In this document: one piece after another, positions 7,373-13,743 of the stretch
Numbering within the stretch: the first letter of the stretch is position 1
Layout: the number at the start of each line of letters is the position of its first letter
Assembly (NCBI GenBank): GCA_023418375.1
Contig: JAEZZV010000268.1
Span: 1 to 17,242 of the forward strand
DNA from: Actinomycetes bacterium
Lineage (GTDB): Bacteria; Actinomycetota; Actinomycetes; Actinomycetales; Cellulomonadaceae
Reading direction: 5' to 3'
Length of the DNA stretch: 17,242 bases
Position numbers and translations under genes: made by a program
The notes under the pieces: model-generated
Database searches by the model: none
The model's input: the letters and a program-made list of their open reading frames with translations, nothing else
What the model was told of the DNA's origin: nothing

Positions 7373-7942
7373 TCAGGCCACGGCCTCCAGGTACCGGTGC
7401 CACGACGGGTGGGGCCGGTAGGAGGCGGCGAGCAGGGCCGTGCTCCCCCGCGGCACGGTCGGCGTCACCAGGAGCTGCCAGCCGAGCTCGGACAGCAGCC
7501 GGTCGGCCTTGTGGTGGTTGCAGCGCGCGCAGGCGGCGACGACGTTCGTCCACTCGTGCCCGCCGCCGCGCGACCGCGGGTGGACGTGGTCGACGGTGTC
7601 GGCCTGTCCCGCGCAGTACGCGCACCGGAAGCCGTCCCGCTGGAGGACGGTCCGCCGCGTCGGTGGCACGCTCACGCGGTACGGCACGTGCACGTAGCGC
7701 GTCAGGCACAGCACCTGGGGCTGCGGGAGGGTGAGGGCAGCCGAGCGCAGGTACCGGCCGTCCGACTCGAGGACGACCGCCTTGCCGCTCAGCACCAGGG
7801 TCACGGCCCGGTGCAGGCTCACCACGCAGAGCGGCTCACGGCTGGCGTTCAGAAGGAGCGACCGGCGCACGGTCGCGGGATGGTGGTCCTCCGCCGCGGA
7901 CTGGCTGTCCGTCTGGAGGGCCGGGACGTACGTGGGTCGCAC
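7373..7942 (-). CDS. HNH endonuclease family protein
   Basis: A 189-residue protein. The GTG start at 7942 is chosen because GGGAGG lies six bases upstream. Residues 25-100 form the N-terminal region typical of actinobacterial HNH proteins (Leu-Leu-Leu-Asn-Ala-Ser-x-Glu-Pro-Leu, then Arg-Ala-Val-Thr-Leu-Val-Leu-x-Gly-Lys-Ala). The HNH/zinc module is at 105-148: Cys107-x2-Cys110, Val-Asp-His119 with His121, Pro-Arg-Ser-Arg-Gly-Gly-Gly, Asn133, and Cys138-x2-Cys141-Asn-His-His-Lys. The paired CxxC motifs bind structural zinc, and the Asp-His plus Asn/His are the expected catalytic residues, so it should be active. This single-copy type is widespread in actinobacterial chromosomes, with no restriction partner or phage genes here. 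Its biological role is unknown to me. Confidence 0.92.
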   Translation of the reverse strand: MRPTYVPALQTDSQSAAEDHHPATVRRSLLLNASREPLCVVSLHRAVTLVLSGKAVVLESDGRYLRSAALTLPQPQVLCLTRYVHVPYRVSVPPTRRTVLQRDGFRCAYCAGQADTVDHVHPRSRGGGHEWTNVVAACARCNHHKADRLLSELGWQLLVTPTVPRGSTALLAASYRPHPSWHRYLEAVA

Positions 7943-7999
7943 GGTGTGCCTCCCGTCCGGTCGGACCCGGCTGGCTGCAGGGTCCCGTGACGCAAGGTC

Positions 8000-8005
8000 A
8001 GAGTA
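8000..8005 (-). promoter_or_regulatory. Possible -10 element of the HNH gene
   Basis: TACTCT on the minus strand, in the 130-base gap between the NlpC/P60 stop and the HNH start, would give a leader of about 50 bases. No matching -35 is apparent, so this is weak. Confidence 0.25.
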
Positions 8006-8055
8006 CGCGAGGGTTCCGGCGACGCCGACGGATATCCCTCGGCGGGCCGGTGAAC

Positions 8056-8078
8056 GGCTGACGACGCGCGGGTCAGCC
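8056..8078 (-). terminator. Terminator candidate of the NlpC/P60 gene
   Basis: GGCTGAC (8056-8062) and GTCAGCC (8072-8078) form a perfect 7-bp stem with a 9-base loop that overlaps the stop codon of the hydrolase gene. There is no T-run. Confidence 0.4.
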
Positions 8079-8822
8079 CGTGACGCGGACGAAGATGGGG
8101 TTCGACTGCCAGATGCCGCGGAACTGGATCGTCTTGCCGGGGCGCGGGGCGTCGATCTGGAGCCCGTCGCCGGCGTAGATCCCGACGTGGCCCGGCGACA
8201 CGATGATGTCGCCCGGCTGCGGCTCGGTGACCCGCGTGCCCACGTCGTAGTAGGCGCCGGAGCTGCGCGGCAACGAGATGCCGAGCTGGCCGTACACGTA
8301 CGAGACGAAGCCGGAGCAGTCGAAGCCGTCCGGCGAGCCGCCGCCGGCGACGTAGGCGACGCCGACGTAGCGGGCAGCGATCTCGAGGACCGCGTTGCCG
8401 GCCACCGTCTGCGGGATCGCGTTGTTGACCGGGCGGGCCGCGGCACGCGAGGCGGCCGACGAGCGCGGCTGCACGACGGGCTCGGGCTTGGGGTTCGCCG
8501 TGACGGTGAAGTCGGGGGCGTCGAACGTCCACGCGACCGCCTCGGTCGGCACCTGGACGACGGGCGAGGTGGCGAGGGCGGCGCGCGCCTGCTCGGTGAG
8601 CGCGGCGACGTCGACGGGGGGGAGCGCGTTCGTGGGGCCCTCGGTCGGGGCGGCCGACGCGGGGATCGCCATCGTCGTGAGGGCGAGACCGCTGGTGACC
8701 GCGACGGCGGCGGAGCGCCGGCCCACGGTGGCCATCCCGGTCGCGGCAGCGGCGGCGATGTCGTCCAGCGGGGTCAGCGGCCGACACGCTGCGCGGTGCC
8801 TGGCTCGGTTGGAGTCCGTCAC
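8073..8822 (-). CDS. Secreted NlpC/P60 peptidoglycan endopeptidase
   Basis: A 249-residue protein from the GTG at 8822, which has GGAGAGG five bases upstream. An ATG at 8876 in the same frame lies inside the riboswitch and is rejected as the start. Residues 35-58 (Arg-Arg then a hydrophobic run ending Pro-Ala-Ser-Ala-Ala) form a signal peptide with probable cleavage near 58. A low-complexity Pro/Ala linker (60-140) leads to the NlpC/P60 domain at about 141-249. Catalytic Cys169 is in Phe-Asp-Cys-Ser-Gly-Phe, His212 in Pro-Gly-His-Val-Gly-Ile-Tyr, and the third polar residue probably lies near 223-226. Such enzymes cut D-Glu to diaminopimelate (or Lys/Orn) bonds in stem peptides and act in cell separation or wall turnover. 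There is no LysM or SH3 anchor. Expression is predicted to respond to c-di-AMP and perhaps MtrA. Confidence 0.94.
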   Translation of the reverse strand: MTDSNRARHRAACRPLTPLDDIAAAAATGMATVGRRSAAVAVTSGLALTTMAIPASAAPTEGPTNALPPVDVAALTEQARAALATSPVVQVPTEAVAWTFDAPDFTVTANPKPEPVVQPRSSAASRAAARPVNNAIPQTVAGNAVLEIAARYVGVAYVAGGGSPDGFDCSGFVSYVYGQLGISLPRSSGAYYDVGTRVTEPQPGDIIVSPGHVGIYAGDGLQIDAPRPGKTIQFRGIWQSNPIFVRVTG

Positions 8823-8834
8823 GCGTACCTCTCC

Positions 8835-9003
8835 GATGCCTGCGAGGTGAGCTGTCGGGTTCGGGTGGGAGATCACCCGGCCCCGGTCGCTTGCGCTCCC
8901 GGAGCTTCACCCCAAGGACATCGGAGGCCGATGCCCGGATTGGTTCCCCCGCTCCTGCCATGCGTGTCGAACGGACCTGCGGGCGGTGGCAGGACTCGGC
9001 ATC
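8835..9003 (-). promoter_or_regulatory. Cyclic di-AMP riboswitch (ydaO/yuaA type)
   Basis: The minus-strand leader has the conserved blocks of the ydaO aptamer: AGGAGCGGGGGAACCA (8956-8941), TTGGGGTGAA (8915-8906), and CCGAACCCGACAGCTCACCT followed by CG (8864-8843). Pairing fits: P1 GATGCC (9003-8998) with GGCATC (8840-8835); TCCTGCCA with TGGCAGGA (plus 8987-8994 and 8953-8960); hairpin CATCGG-CCT-CCGATG (8933-8919); hairpin GGGTG-ATCTCC-CACCC (8878-8863). Members of this class bind c-di-AMP and usually switch off wall hydrolase and osmolyte genes. The P1 3' strand ends at 8835 and GGAGAGG starts at 8834, so there is no room for a terminator before the start codon. Control is therefore probably on translation (inference). 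Confidence 0.93.
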
Positions 9004-9046
9004 CACCCGAGGGCTCCGCGGAGGAGGGTTCCCCGAAGCGCTTCGC

Positions 9047-9076
9047 ACAGTACCCGAGGGTTTCCGGCAATGTCAC
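9047..9076 (-). promoter_or_regulatory. Promoter of the riboswitch-NlpC/P60 transcript
   Basis: On the minus strand, GTGACA (9076-9071) and TACTGT (9052-9047) are 18 bases apart, a good vegetative -35/-10 pair for a GC-rich actinobacterium. It predicts a start near 9040, about 35 bases upstream of the riboswitch P1. A perfect 12-bp palindrome, CGAAGCGCTTCG (9034-9045), covers the predicted start site and could be an operator. Confidence 0.5.
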
Positions 9077-9093
9077 GCTGCGGTCACGGTGAC
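9072..9093. promoter_or_regulatory. GTCAC direct repeats, possible MtrA-type site
   Basis: GTCAC occurs at 9072-9076 and 9083-9087 in the same orientation with an 11-bp period, followed by an inverted GTGAC at 9089-9093 that forms GTCAC-G-GTGAC. Direct GTCAC/GTAAC repeats one helical turn apart resemble binding sites of MtrA, which controls cell-wall hydrolase genes in mycobacteria and Streptomyces. The first copy overlaps the proposed -35 on the minus strand. Confidence 0.4.
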
Positions 9094-9201
9094 GACGCGC
9101 ACAGATCTCGACACACCCGCGTGCGGGGTGGGCGATCCGGCTCCTTCGCCGCACTCCAGGGCCGAAGGTCCCGGATCCGGACATTCGACCGGGAATGGTC
9201 G

Positions 9202-9930
9202 TCAGGCGGGCCGGCCGTCCAGGGCCGGCGCCGCGACGAAGACGTGCCGCGCGATCTCCTCCGGCAGGTCGATCACGTGCGCGGATCCGACGCCGGCGAC
9301 CGTGACGTGCACCCCGGCCTGGCGCACGACGACCGAGGCGTCGGGCAGCACGCCCGCGGTGCGCAGCTCGGCGAGCAGCTCGACGTCGACCTGCACCGGC
9401 TCCCCCAGGCGCGCGACGACGGCGGTCCCCTCGCCGGCGCCGTCGAGGGCCCGGGCGAAGGTGGTCAGCGACACGACCCCGTCGAGGAACGCGCCGGCCG
9501 GCGCGTGCTCGCCGAGCTCCTCGAGCCCGGGGATCGGGTTGCCGTAGGGCGAGCGCTGCGGGTGGTCCAGCAGCTCCAGGAGCCGCTGCTCGACCCGCTC
9601 GCTCATCACGTGCTCCCAGCGGCACGCCTCGTCGTGCACGAGGGACCACTCGAGGCCGATGACGTCGGTGAGGAGGCGCTCGGCCAGCCGGTGCTTGCGC
9701 ATGACGCGCGTCGCCGTCGCGAGGCCCTCCGGCGTGAGCTCGAGGTGCCGGTCCCCGCTGACGACGACGAGGCCGTCGCGCTCCATGCGGGCCACCGTCT
9801 GGGAGACCGTGGGGCCGGAGTGCCCGAGCCGCTCGGCGATCCGGGCACGCAGCGGGACGATGCCCTCCTCGACCAGCTCGTAGATGGTCTTGAGGTACAT
9901 CTCGGTGGTGTCGATCAGGTCGCCGCTCAC
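9202..9930 (-). CDS. ideR: Iron-dependent regulator, DtxR/IdeR family
   Basis: A 242-residue regulator very like IdeR/DtxR (usual length about 226-230). Residues 1-73 are the winged helix, with Ser-Gly-Pro-Thr-Val-Ser-Gln-Thr-Val-Ala-Arg-Met-Glu-Arg-Asp-Gly at 38-53. The dimerisation/metal domain spans 74-140. Numbering is one higher than in DtxR: primary site Met11, Cys103, Glu106 and His107; ancillary site His80, Glu84 and His99. All are present, so it should be Fe(II)-responsive; MntR proteins lack this Cys. The SH3-like C-terminal domain follows from about 150. It represses iron uptake genes when iron is replete. The GTG at 9930 has no ribosome binding site, but TAACCT ends exactly six bases upstream, as in leaderless mRNAs. 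It is divergent from serC. No iron uptake gene is in the window. Confidence 0.94.
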   Translation of the reverse strand: MSGDLIDTTEMYLKTIYELVEEGIVPLRARIAERLGHSGPTVSQTVARMERDGLVVVSGDRHLELTPEGLATATRVMRKHRLAERLLTDVIGLEWSLVHDEACRWEHVMSERVEQRLLELLDHPQRSPYGNPIPGLEELGEHAPAGAFLDGVVSLTTFARALDGAGEGTAVVARLGEPVQVDVELLAELRTAGVLPDASVVVRQAGVHVTVAGVGSAHVIDLPEEIARHVFVAAPALDGRPA

Positions 9931-10009
9931 GGGCCAAGGTTACGGCCCTCCAGGGCACGGGCCCTGGACGTCCCGCGGGCGCCTGCGGCTCCGACCCTAG
10001 AGTTGGCGC
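9931..10009. promoter_or_regulatory. Divergent leaderless promoters of ideR and serC
   Basis: On the minus strand TAACCT (9942-9937) is followed by six bases and the ideR GTG. On the plus strand TAGAGT (9998-10003) is followed by six bases and the serC ATG. Neither start has a Shine-Dalgarno sequence, so both transcripts probably begin at the start codon. Clear -35 elements are not visible. AGGTTA at 9937-9942 also resembles one half of an iron box, but the second half is missing. Confidence 0.6.
9949..9968. repeat. 20-bp inverted repeat between ideR and serC
   Basis: Arms TCCAGGGC (9949-9956) and GCCCTGGA (9961-9968) are perfect complements separated by ACGG. The repeat lies upstream of the ideR -10 (about the -35 region) and about 30 bases upstream of the serC -10, so it could be an operator for either gene. 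It is not an iron box. Confidence 0.5.
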
Positions 10010-11140
10010 ATGATCGACGCGACCACCATCGAGATCCCCGCCGACCTGCTCCCCCGCGACGGCCGGTTCGGGTCGGGTCCGTCGAAGATCCGCCCCGAGC
10101 AGGTCGACGCGCTGGCCGCCGTCGGGCGGACGCTGCTCGGCACGTCGCACCGCCAGGCGCCGGTGCGCGGCCTCGTCCGCCGGCTCCGGGAGGGTCTGAC
10201 CGAGCTGTTCGCGCTGCCCGACGGGTACGAGGTGGTCCTCGGCAACGGCGGCTCGACCGCGTTCTGGGACCTCGCGACGTTCAGCCTGGTGCGCGACCGC
10301 GCGCAGCTGTGCGTGTACGGCGAGTTCGGCACGTCGTTCGCGAACGCCGTCCGGCAGGCGCCGTTCCTCGCGGAGCCCGACGTGCGCACCAGCGACCCGG
10401 GCGCGATCACCACGCCGGCGGCCGTCGCCGGCGTCGACACCTACTGCTGGCCGCACAACGAGACCTCGACGGGGGCGATGGCACCCGTGCGCCGCCCGGC
10501 CGGTGCGGACGCCGACGCCCTCGTGCTCGTCGACGCGACGTCCGCCGCGGGCGGCCTCGCGGTCGACGTCGGCGAGACCGACGTCTACTACTTCGCCCCG
10601 CAGAAGTCGTTCGCGTCCGACGGCGGGCTGTGGTTCGCACTCGCGTCGCCCGCCGCGATCGCCCGGGCGGAGTCGCTCGAGGCCGAGGGACGCTGGGTGC
10701 CGCGGTTCCTGTCGTTCGCGACGGCCCTGGCCAACTCCCGGCTCGACCAGACCCTGAACACGCCCGCGCTCGCGACGCTCGTGCTCATGGCCGAGCAGGT
10801 GGACTGGATGCTCGCCCAGGGCGGTCTCGCCTGGACCTCGGCGCGCACGGCCGCCTCCGCCGCCCACCTGTACGGCTGGGCCGAGTCCCGCGACTGGGCG
10901 ACGCCGTTCGTCGCCGACCCCGCGGCCCGCAGCACCGTGGTCGGCACGATCGACCTCGACCCGTCGATCGACCACGCGGTCCTGTGCCAGGTGCTCCGGC
11001 GGCACGGGGTCGTGGACGTCGAGCCGTACCGGCGGCTCGGTCGCAACCAGATCCGGGTGGCGATGTTCCCCGCGGTCGACCCGGCCGACGTGCAGGCGCT
11101 GACGGCGTGCGTCGACCACGTGGTCGAGCGCCTGCGATGA
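10010..11140 (+). CDS. serC: Phosphoserine aminotransferase
   Basis: A 376-residue class V PLP aminotransferase of the mycobacterial SerC type. Motifs: Gly-Ser-Gly-Pro-Ser-Lys at 21-26; Gly-Thr-Ser-His-Arg at 44-48; Gly-Asn-Gly-Gly-Ser-Thr at 78-83; His149-Asn-Glu-Thr-Ser-Thr-Gly; Val-Asp-Ala-Thr-Ser at 174-178 (PLP-ring Asp175); Pro-Gln-Lys199-Ser-Phe (Schiff base lysine); and Asn-Thr-Pro-Ala in the substrate region. It converts 3-phosphohydroxypyruvate and glutamate to phosphoserine in serine biosynthesis; phosphoserine is a poor fit to any other neighbour. The ATG at 10010 lacks a ribosome binding site and sits six bases after TAGAGT, suggesting leaderless translation. The stop overlaps the next start (ATGA), so the downstream MFS gene is translationally coupled. 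Confidence 0.95.
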   Translation: MIDATTIEIPADLLPRDGRFGSGPSKIRPEQVDALAAVGRTLLGTSHRQAPVRGLVRRLREGLTELFALPDGYEVVLGNGGSTAFWDLATFSLVRDRAQLCVYGEFGTSFANAVRQAPFLAEPDVRTSDPGAITTPAAVAGVDTYCWPHNETSTGAMAPVRRPAGADADALVLVDATSAAGGLAVDVGETDVYYFAPQKSFASDGGLWFALASPAAIARAESLEAEGRWVPRFLSFATALANSRLDQTLNTPALATLVLMAEQVDWMLAQGGLAWTSARTAASAAHLYGWAESRDWATPFVADPAARSTVVGTIDLDPSIDHAVLCQVLRRHGVVDVEPYRRLGRNQIRVAMFPAVDPADVQALTACVDHVVERLR

Positions 11141-12357
11141 CACGCACCGGCAGGCCGTCCCGCCCGGGGGCGTTCCGCCGCGACCGGCTGACGCTGACCC
11201 TCGACGGCGCGTTCGTCACGTGGGGCTGGTTCCTCTACGCCTTCACGCCCACCGTGCCGCTGATCGCCGACGAGCAGGACATCTCGTTCGCGCTCGCGGG
11301 GCTGCACGGGACGGCGATGGCGGTCGGGTCCGTCGTCAGCGGGTTCGTCACGCCGTGGGTCTCCGGCCGCTGGGGGCGGCGCGTCCAGTCCCAGGCGGGC
11401 TCCCTCGTCATCCTGGCCGGGATCGTCGCGCTGGTGACCGGGACCACCCTCGCGGCGACCCTGCCGGCCTGCTTCCTGCTGTCGCTCGGCGGGAACCTCA
11501 CCATCACGGCGGCCCAGCCCGCGCTCGTCGTGCACCACGGTGCAGCAGGGCCGTCCGCGGTGACCGAGGCGAACGGGATCGGGTCCGGCGTCGGCCTCCT
11601 GGCGCCGCTCGCCGTCGGGATGTCCGTGGGGCTGGGCTGGGGCTGGCGGCCCGCCGTCGCTGCCACGGTGGTCTTCGCGGTCGCGGTGGCCGTCGCCGTC
11701 GCCACGCTGCGGGACGAGCCCGCGCTCGCCCGCCCCGTGCCCGTGGCGCACGCGGACCGTCCGGCCGACGTCCGGTTCCCGCGCGAGCTGTGGTTCTTCT
11801 GGGCGTCGATGGTCTGCGGCTCGGCGATCGAGTTCTCGACGACCTTCTGGGCCGCCGACCTGCTCGGGGGGCGGACGGGCGCGTCGGCGTCGCTGGCGAC
11901 CGCGGCCGTCTCCGGGCTCATCGGCGGCATGACGGTCGCCCGCTTCGTGCTCGGGCCGCTCGCGGCACGCAAGGCGCCCGAGAAGCTGCTCATGGTGAGC
12001 TACGCCGTCGCGCTCGTCGGCTGGGCGGGCTTCTGGACGGCGACCGCCCCGGCGCCGGCGGTGGCCGGGCTGGTCGTGGCGGGCCTCGGCTACGGGGCGA
12101 TGTACCCGATGTCGGTGGCCCTCGTGCTGCGCGCCGCGGGGGCGCGGCCCGACAAGGCGCAGGGCATCGCGTCCCTCGGCGTCGGTCTCGCGACGGGCGT
12201 CGCGCCGTTCGCGCTCGGCGCGCTGGCCGACCAGGTGGGCACCCACCGCGCGTTCGTCGTCGTGGCGGGGCTCATCGTCGTCGGCGGGTGCGCCGTGACG
12301 GCGGGGCTGGCCACGGTGCGCCGGCGCGTGCGCGAGGAGGTCGCGGCCGCGCTCTGA
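11137..12357 (+). CDS. MFS transporter coupled to serC
   Basis: A 406-residue major facilitator protein with about 12 hydrophobic segments and no signal peptide. The first segment starts near residue 24 after a basic N-terminus. The Gly-Arg-Trp-Gly-Arg-Arg stretch near 75-80 corresponds to the conserved cytoplasmic loop between helices 2 and 3, and Gly-Tyr-Gly-Ala-Met-Tyr-Pro-Met is in the C-terminal half. The central loop (about 190-215) is polar and precedes helix 7. The ATG at 11137 overlaps the serC stop by four bases, so it is read from the same mRNA. Substrate cannot be assigned from sequence. The coupling to serine biosynthesis suggests export or import of an amino acid or related metabolite, but this is only context. 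It is convergent with another MFS gene of a different subfamily. Confidence 0.88.
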   Translation: MTRTGRPSRPGAFRRDRLTLTLDGAFVTWGWFLYAFTPTVPLIADEQDISFALAGLHGTAMAVGSVVSGFVTPWVSGRWGRRVQSQAGSLVILAGIVALVTGTTLAATLPACFLLSLGGNLTITAAQPALVVHHGAAGPSAVTEANGIGSGVGLLAPLAVGMSVGLGWGWRPAVAATVVFAVAVAVAVATLRDEPALARPVPVAHADRPADVRFPRELWFFWASMVCGSAIEFSTTFWAADLLGGRTGASASLATAAVSGLIGGMTVARFVLGPLAARKAPEKLLMVSYAVALVGWAGFWTATAPAPAVAGLVVAGLGYGAMYPMSVALVLRAAGARPDKAQGIASLGVGLATGVAPFALGALADQVGTHRAFVVVAGLIVVGGCAVTAGLATVRRRVREEVAAAL

Positions 12358-12359
12358 CC

Positions 12360-12413
12360 CCCGCCGCGCGTCGGTCCGGGGCGGGTCGGGCCTCAGGCAC
12401 GGGCGGCGGCGGG
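12360..12413. terminator. Possible large hairpin between convergent MFS genes
   Basis: CCCGCCGC (12360-12367) and GCGGCGGG (12406-12413) can form an 8-bp stem enclosing 38 bases in the 60-base gap between the two stops. The long loop makes this weak, though both genes need an end here. Confidence 0.25.
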
Positions 12414-12417
12414 CCGC

Positions 12418-13743
12418 TCAGGCCGCGGTGACGCGGTTCGCGGCGTCCTGCCCGGCGAGGGCCTCGGCCGCCTCCTCCCGCTCGTCGTCGGGCCAGCGCA
12501 CCTCCAGGTGCGGCCGGCTGAGCAGGTGGTAGCGCACCTCGAGATCCCAGTTCCGGACGGCCCAGACACCCGCGGCGGACGCGACCAGCAGCGCGCTGAT
12601 GGCGCCCACGCCGATCGACCAGCGGGGCCCGAACGTCTCCGCGACCCAGCCGACCACGGGCGAGCCGATCGGCGTCGCCCCGAGGAAGACGATGAGGTAC
12701 AGCGACATCACGCGCCCGCGCATGTGCGGTGCGGTCGAGAGCTGGATCGTCGCGTTCGCGGCCGTGAGCATGGTCAGCGAGGCGAAGCCGACGGGGATGG
12801 TCGCGAGCGCGTACAGCTCGTACGTCGGCATGAGGGCCATCACGCCGGCGGCCACCCCGAACGCCAACGCCGACCCGATGACCAGGCGGACCCGAGGGCG
12901 CTCGCGACGTGCGGCCATCAGCGCGCCGGTGAGCGAGCCGATCGCCAGGATCGAGCCGAGGATGCCGTACTCGCTCGCGCCCTTGCCGAACTCCGTGCGC
13001 GCCATCACCGCGCTGGTGAGCTGGAAGTTGAGGCCGAACGTGCTGACCACGCCGACCACCGCCATCACGACGAGGATGTCGGTCCGCCCGCGGACGTAGC
13101 GCAGCCCCTCGCGGAACTGCCCCGCGCCGCGCTGCGAGCGCTCGACGGGCAGGAAGTCGCGGGCGCGCATCGCGAGCAGGGCGGCGATCGTCGCGGCGAA
13201 GCTCACCGCGTTGATCATGAACACCCACCCGGTCCCCACCCAGGCGATGAGCAGGCCCGCGAGACCCGGGCCGATCATCCGCGCGGCGTTGAACGAGGCG
13301 CTGTTGAGGCCGACCGCGTTGGACAGCCGCTCGGGCGGCACCATGTTGGCGACGAACACCTGCCGCGCGGGCGCGTCGATCGCCGAGGCGCAGCCGAGCA
13401 GCCCGGCGAACACGTACACGTGCCACAGCTGCGCGTGCCCGCCGAGGACGAGCAGGCCGAGCCCGGCCGCGAGGACGCCCATCGCCGTCTGGGTGCCGAT
13501 GAGGAGCTTCCGCCGGTCCAGGCGGTCCGCCAGCACCCCGGCCCACGCGGACAGGAAGAGCGCGGGGCCGAACTGGAGCGCGGTGGTGATGCCGACGGCG
13601 ATGCCGGAGTCGTCCGAGAGGACGGTGAGCACGAGCCAGTCCTGGGCGACGCGCTGCATCCACGTGCCGATGTTCGCGACGAGGGCGCCCGCGAACCACA
13701 GCCGGTAGTTGCGGAAGGCGAGGGAGGCGAAGGTGTTCCTCAC
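12418..13743 (-). CDS. MFS exporter, DHA3/EntS-like
   Basis: A 441-residue transporter with about 12 membrane helices and a charged 40-residue C-terminal tail. The start of the protein (Thr-Phe-Ala-Ser-Leu-Ala-Phe-Arg-Asn-Tyr-Arg-Leu-Trp) and Asn-Ile-Gly-Thr-Trp-Met-Gln at about 25-31 are typical of the MFS_3/enterobactin-exporter subfamily. The motif A loop between helices 2 and 3 is Ala-Asp-Arg-Leu-Asp-Arg-Arg-Lys. It probably exports a drug, siderophore-like or other amphipathic compound. The GTG at 13743 overlaps the stop of the MarR gene (GTGA), so the two form an operon and MarR probably represses it. The frame stays open upstream of the GTG through the MarR gene, but that part is a shadow of MarR. 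Confidence 0.92.
   Translation of the reverse strand: MRNTFASLAFRNYRLWFAGALVANIGTWMQRVAQDWLVLTVLSDDSGIAVGITTALQFGPALFLSAWAGVLADRLDRRKLLIGTQTAMGVLAAGLGLLVLGGHAQLWHVYVFAGLLGCASAIDAPARQVFVANMVPPERLSNAVGLNSASFNAARMIGPGLAGLLIAWVGTGWVFMINAVSFAATIAALLAMRARDFLPVERSQRGAGQFREGLRYVRGRTDILVVMAVVGVVSTFGLNFQLTSAVMARTEFGKGASEYGILGSILAIGSLTGALMAARRERPRVRLVIGSALAFGVAAGVMALMPTYELYALATIPVGFASLTMLTAANATIQLSTAPHMRGRVMSLYLIVFLGATPIGSPVVGWVAETFGPRWSIGVGAISALLVASAAGVWAVRNWDLEVRYHLLSRPHLEVRWPDDEREEAAEALAGQDAANRVTAA

Noticed and set aside
8874..8876. ATG that would add 18 residues to the NlpC/P60 protein
   Set aside because: It lies inside a conserved hairpin of the riboswitch. The GTG at 8822 has a well-spaced GGAGAGG and precedes a typical signal peptide.
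9171..9180. Palindrome CCGGATCCGG downstream of ideR as a terminator
   Set aside because: It has no loop and its flanks do not extend the pairing. Such 10-bp palindromes are expected by chance in GC-rich DNA.
9937..9942. AGGTTA as an IdeR iron box
   Set aside because: Only one half of the 19-bp palindrome is present. The inverted partner is missing, so it is better read as the -10 of ideR.
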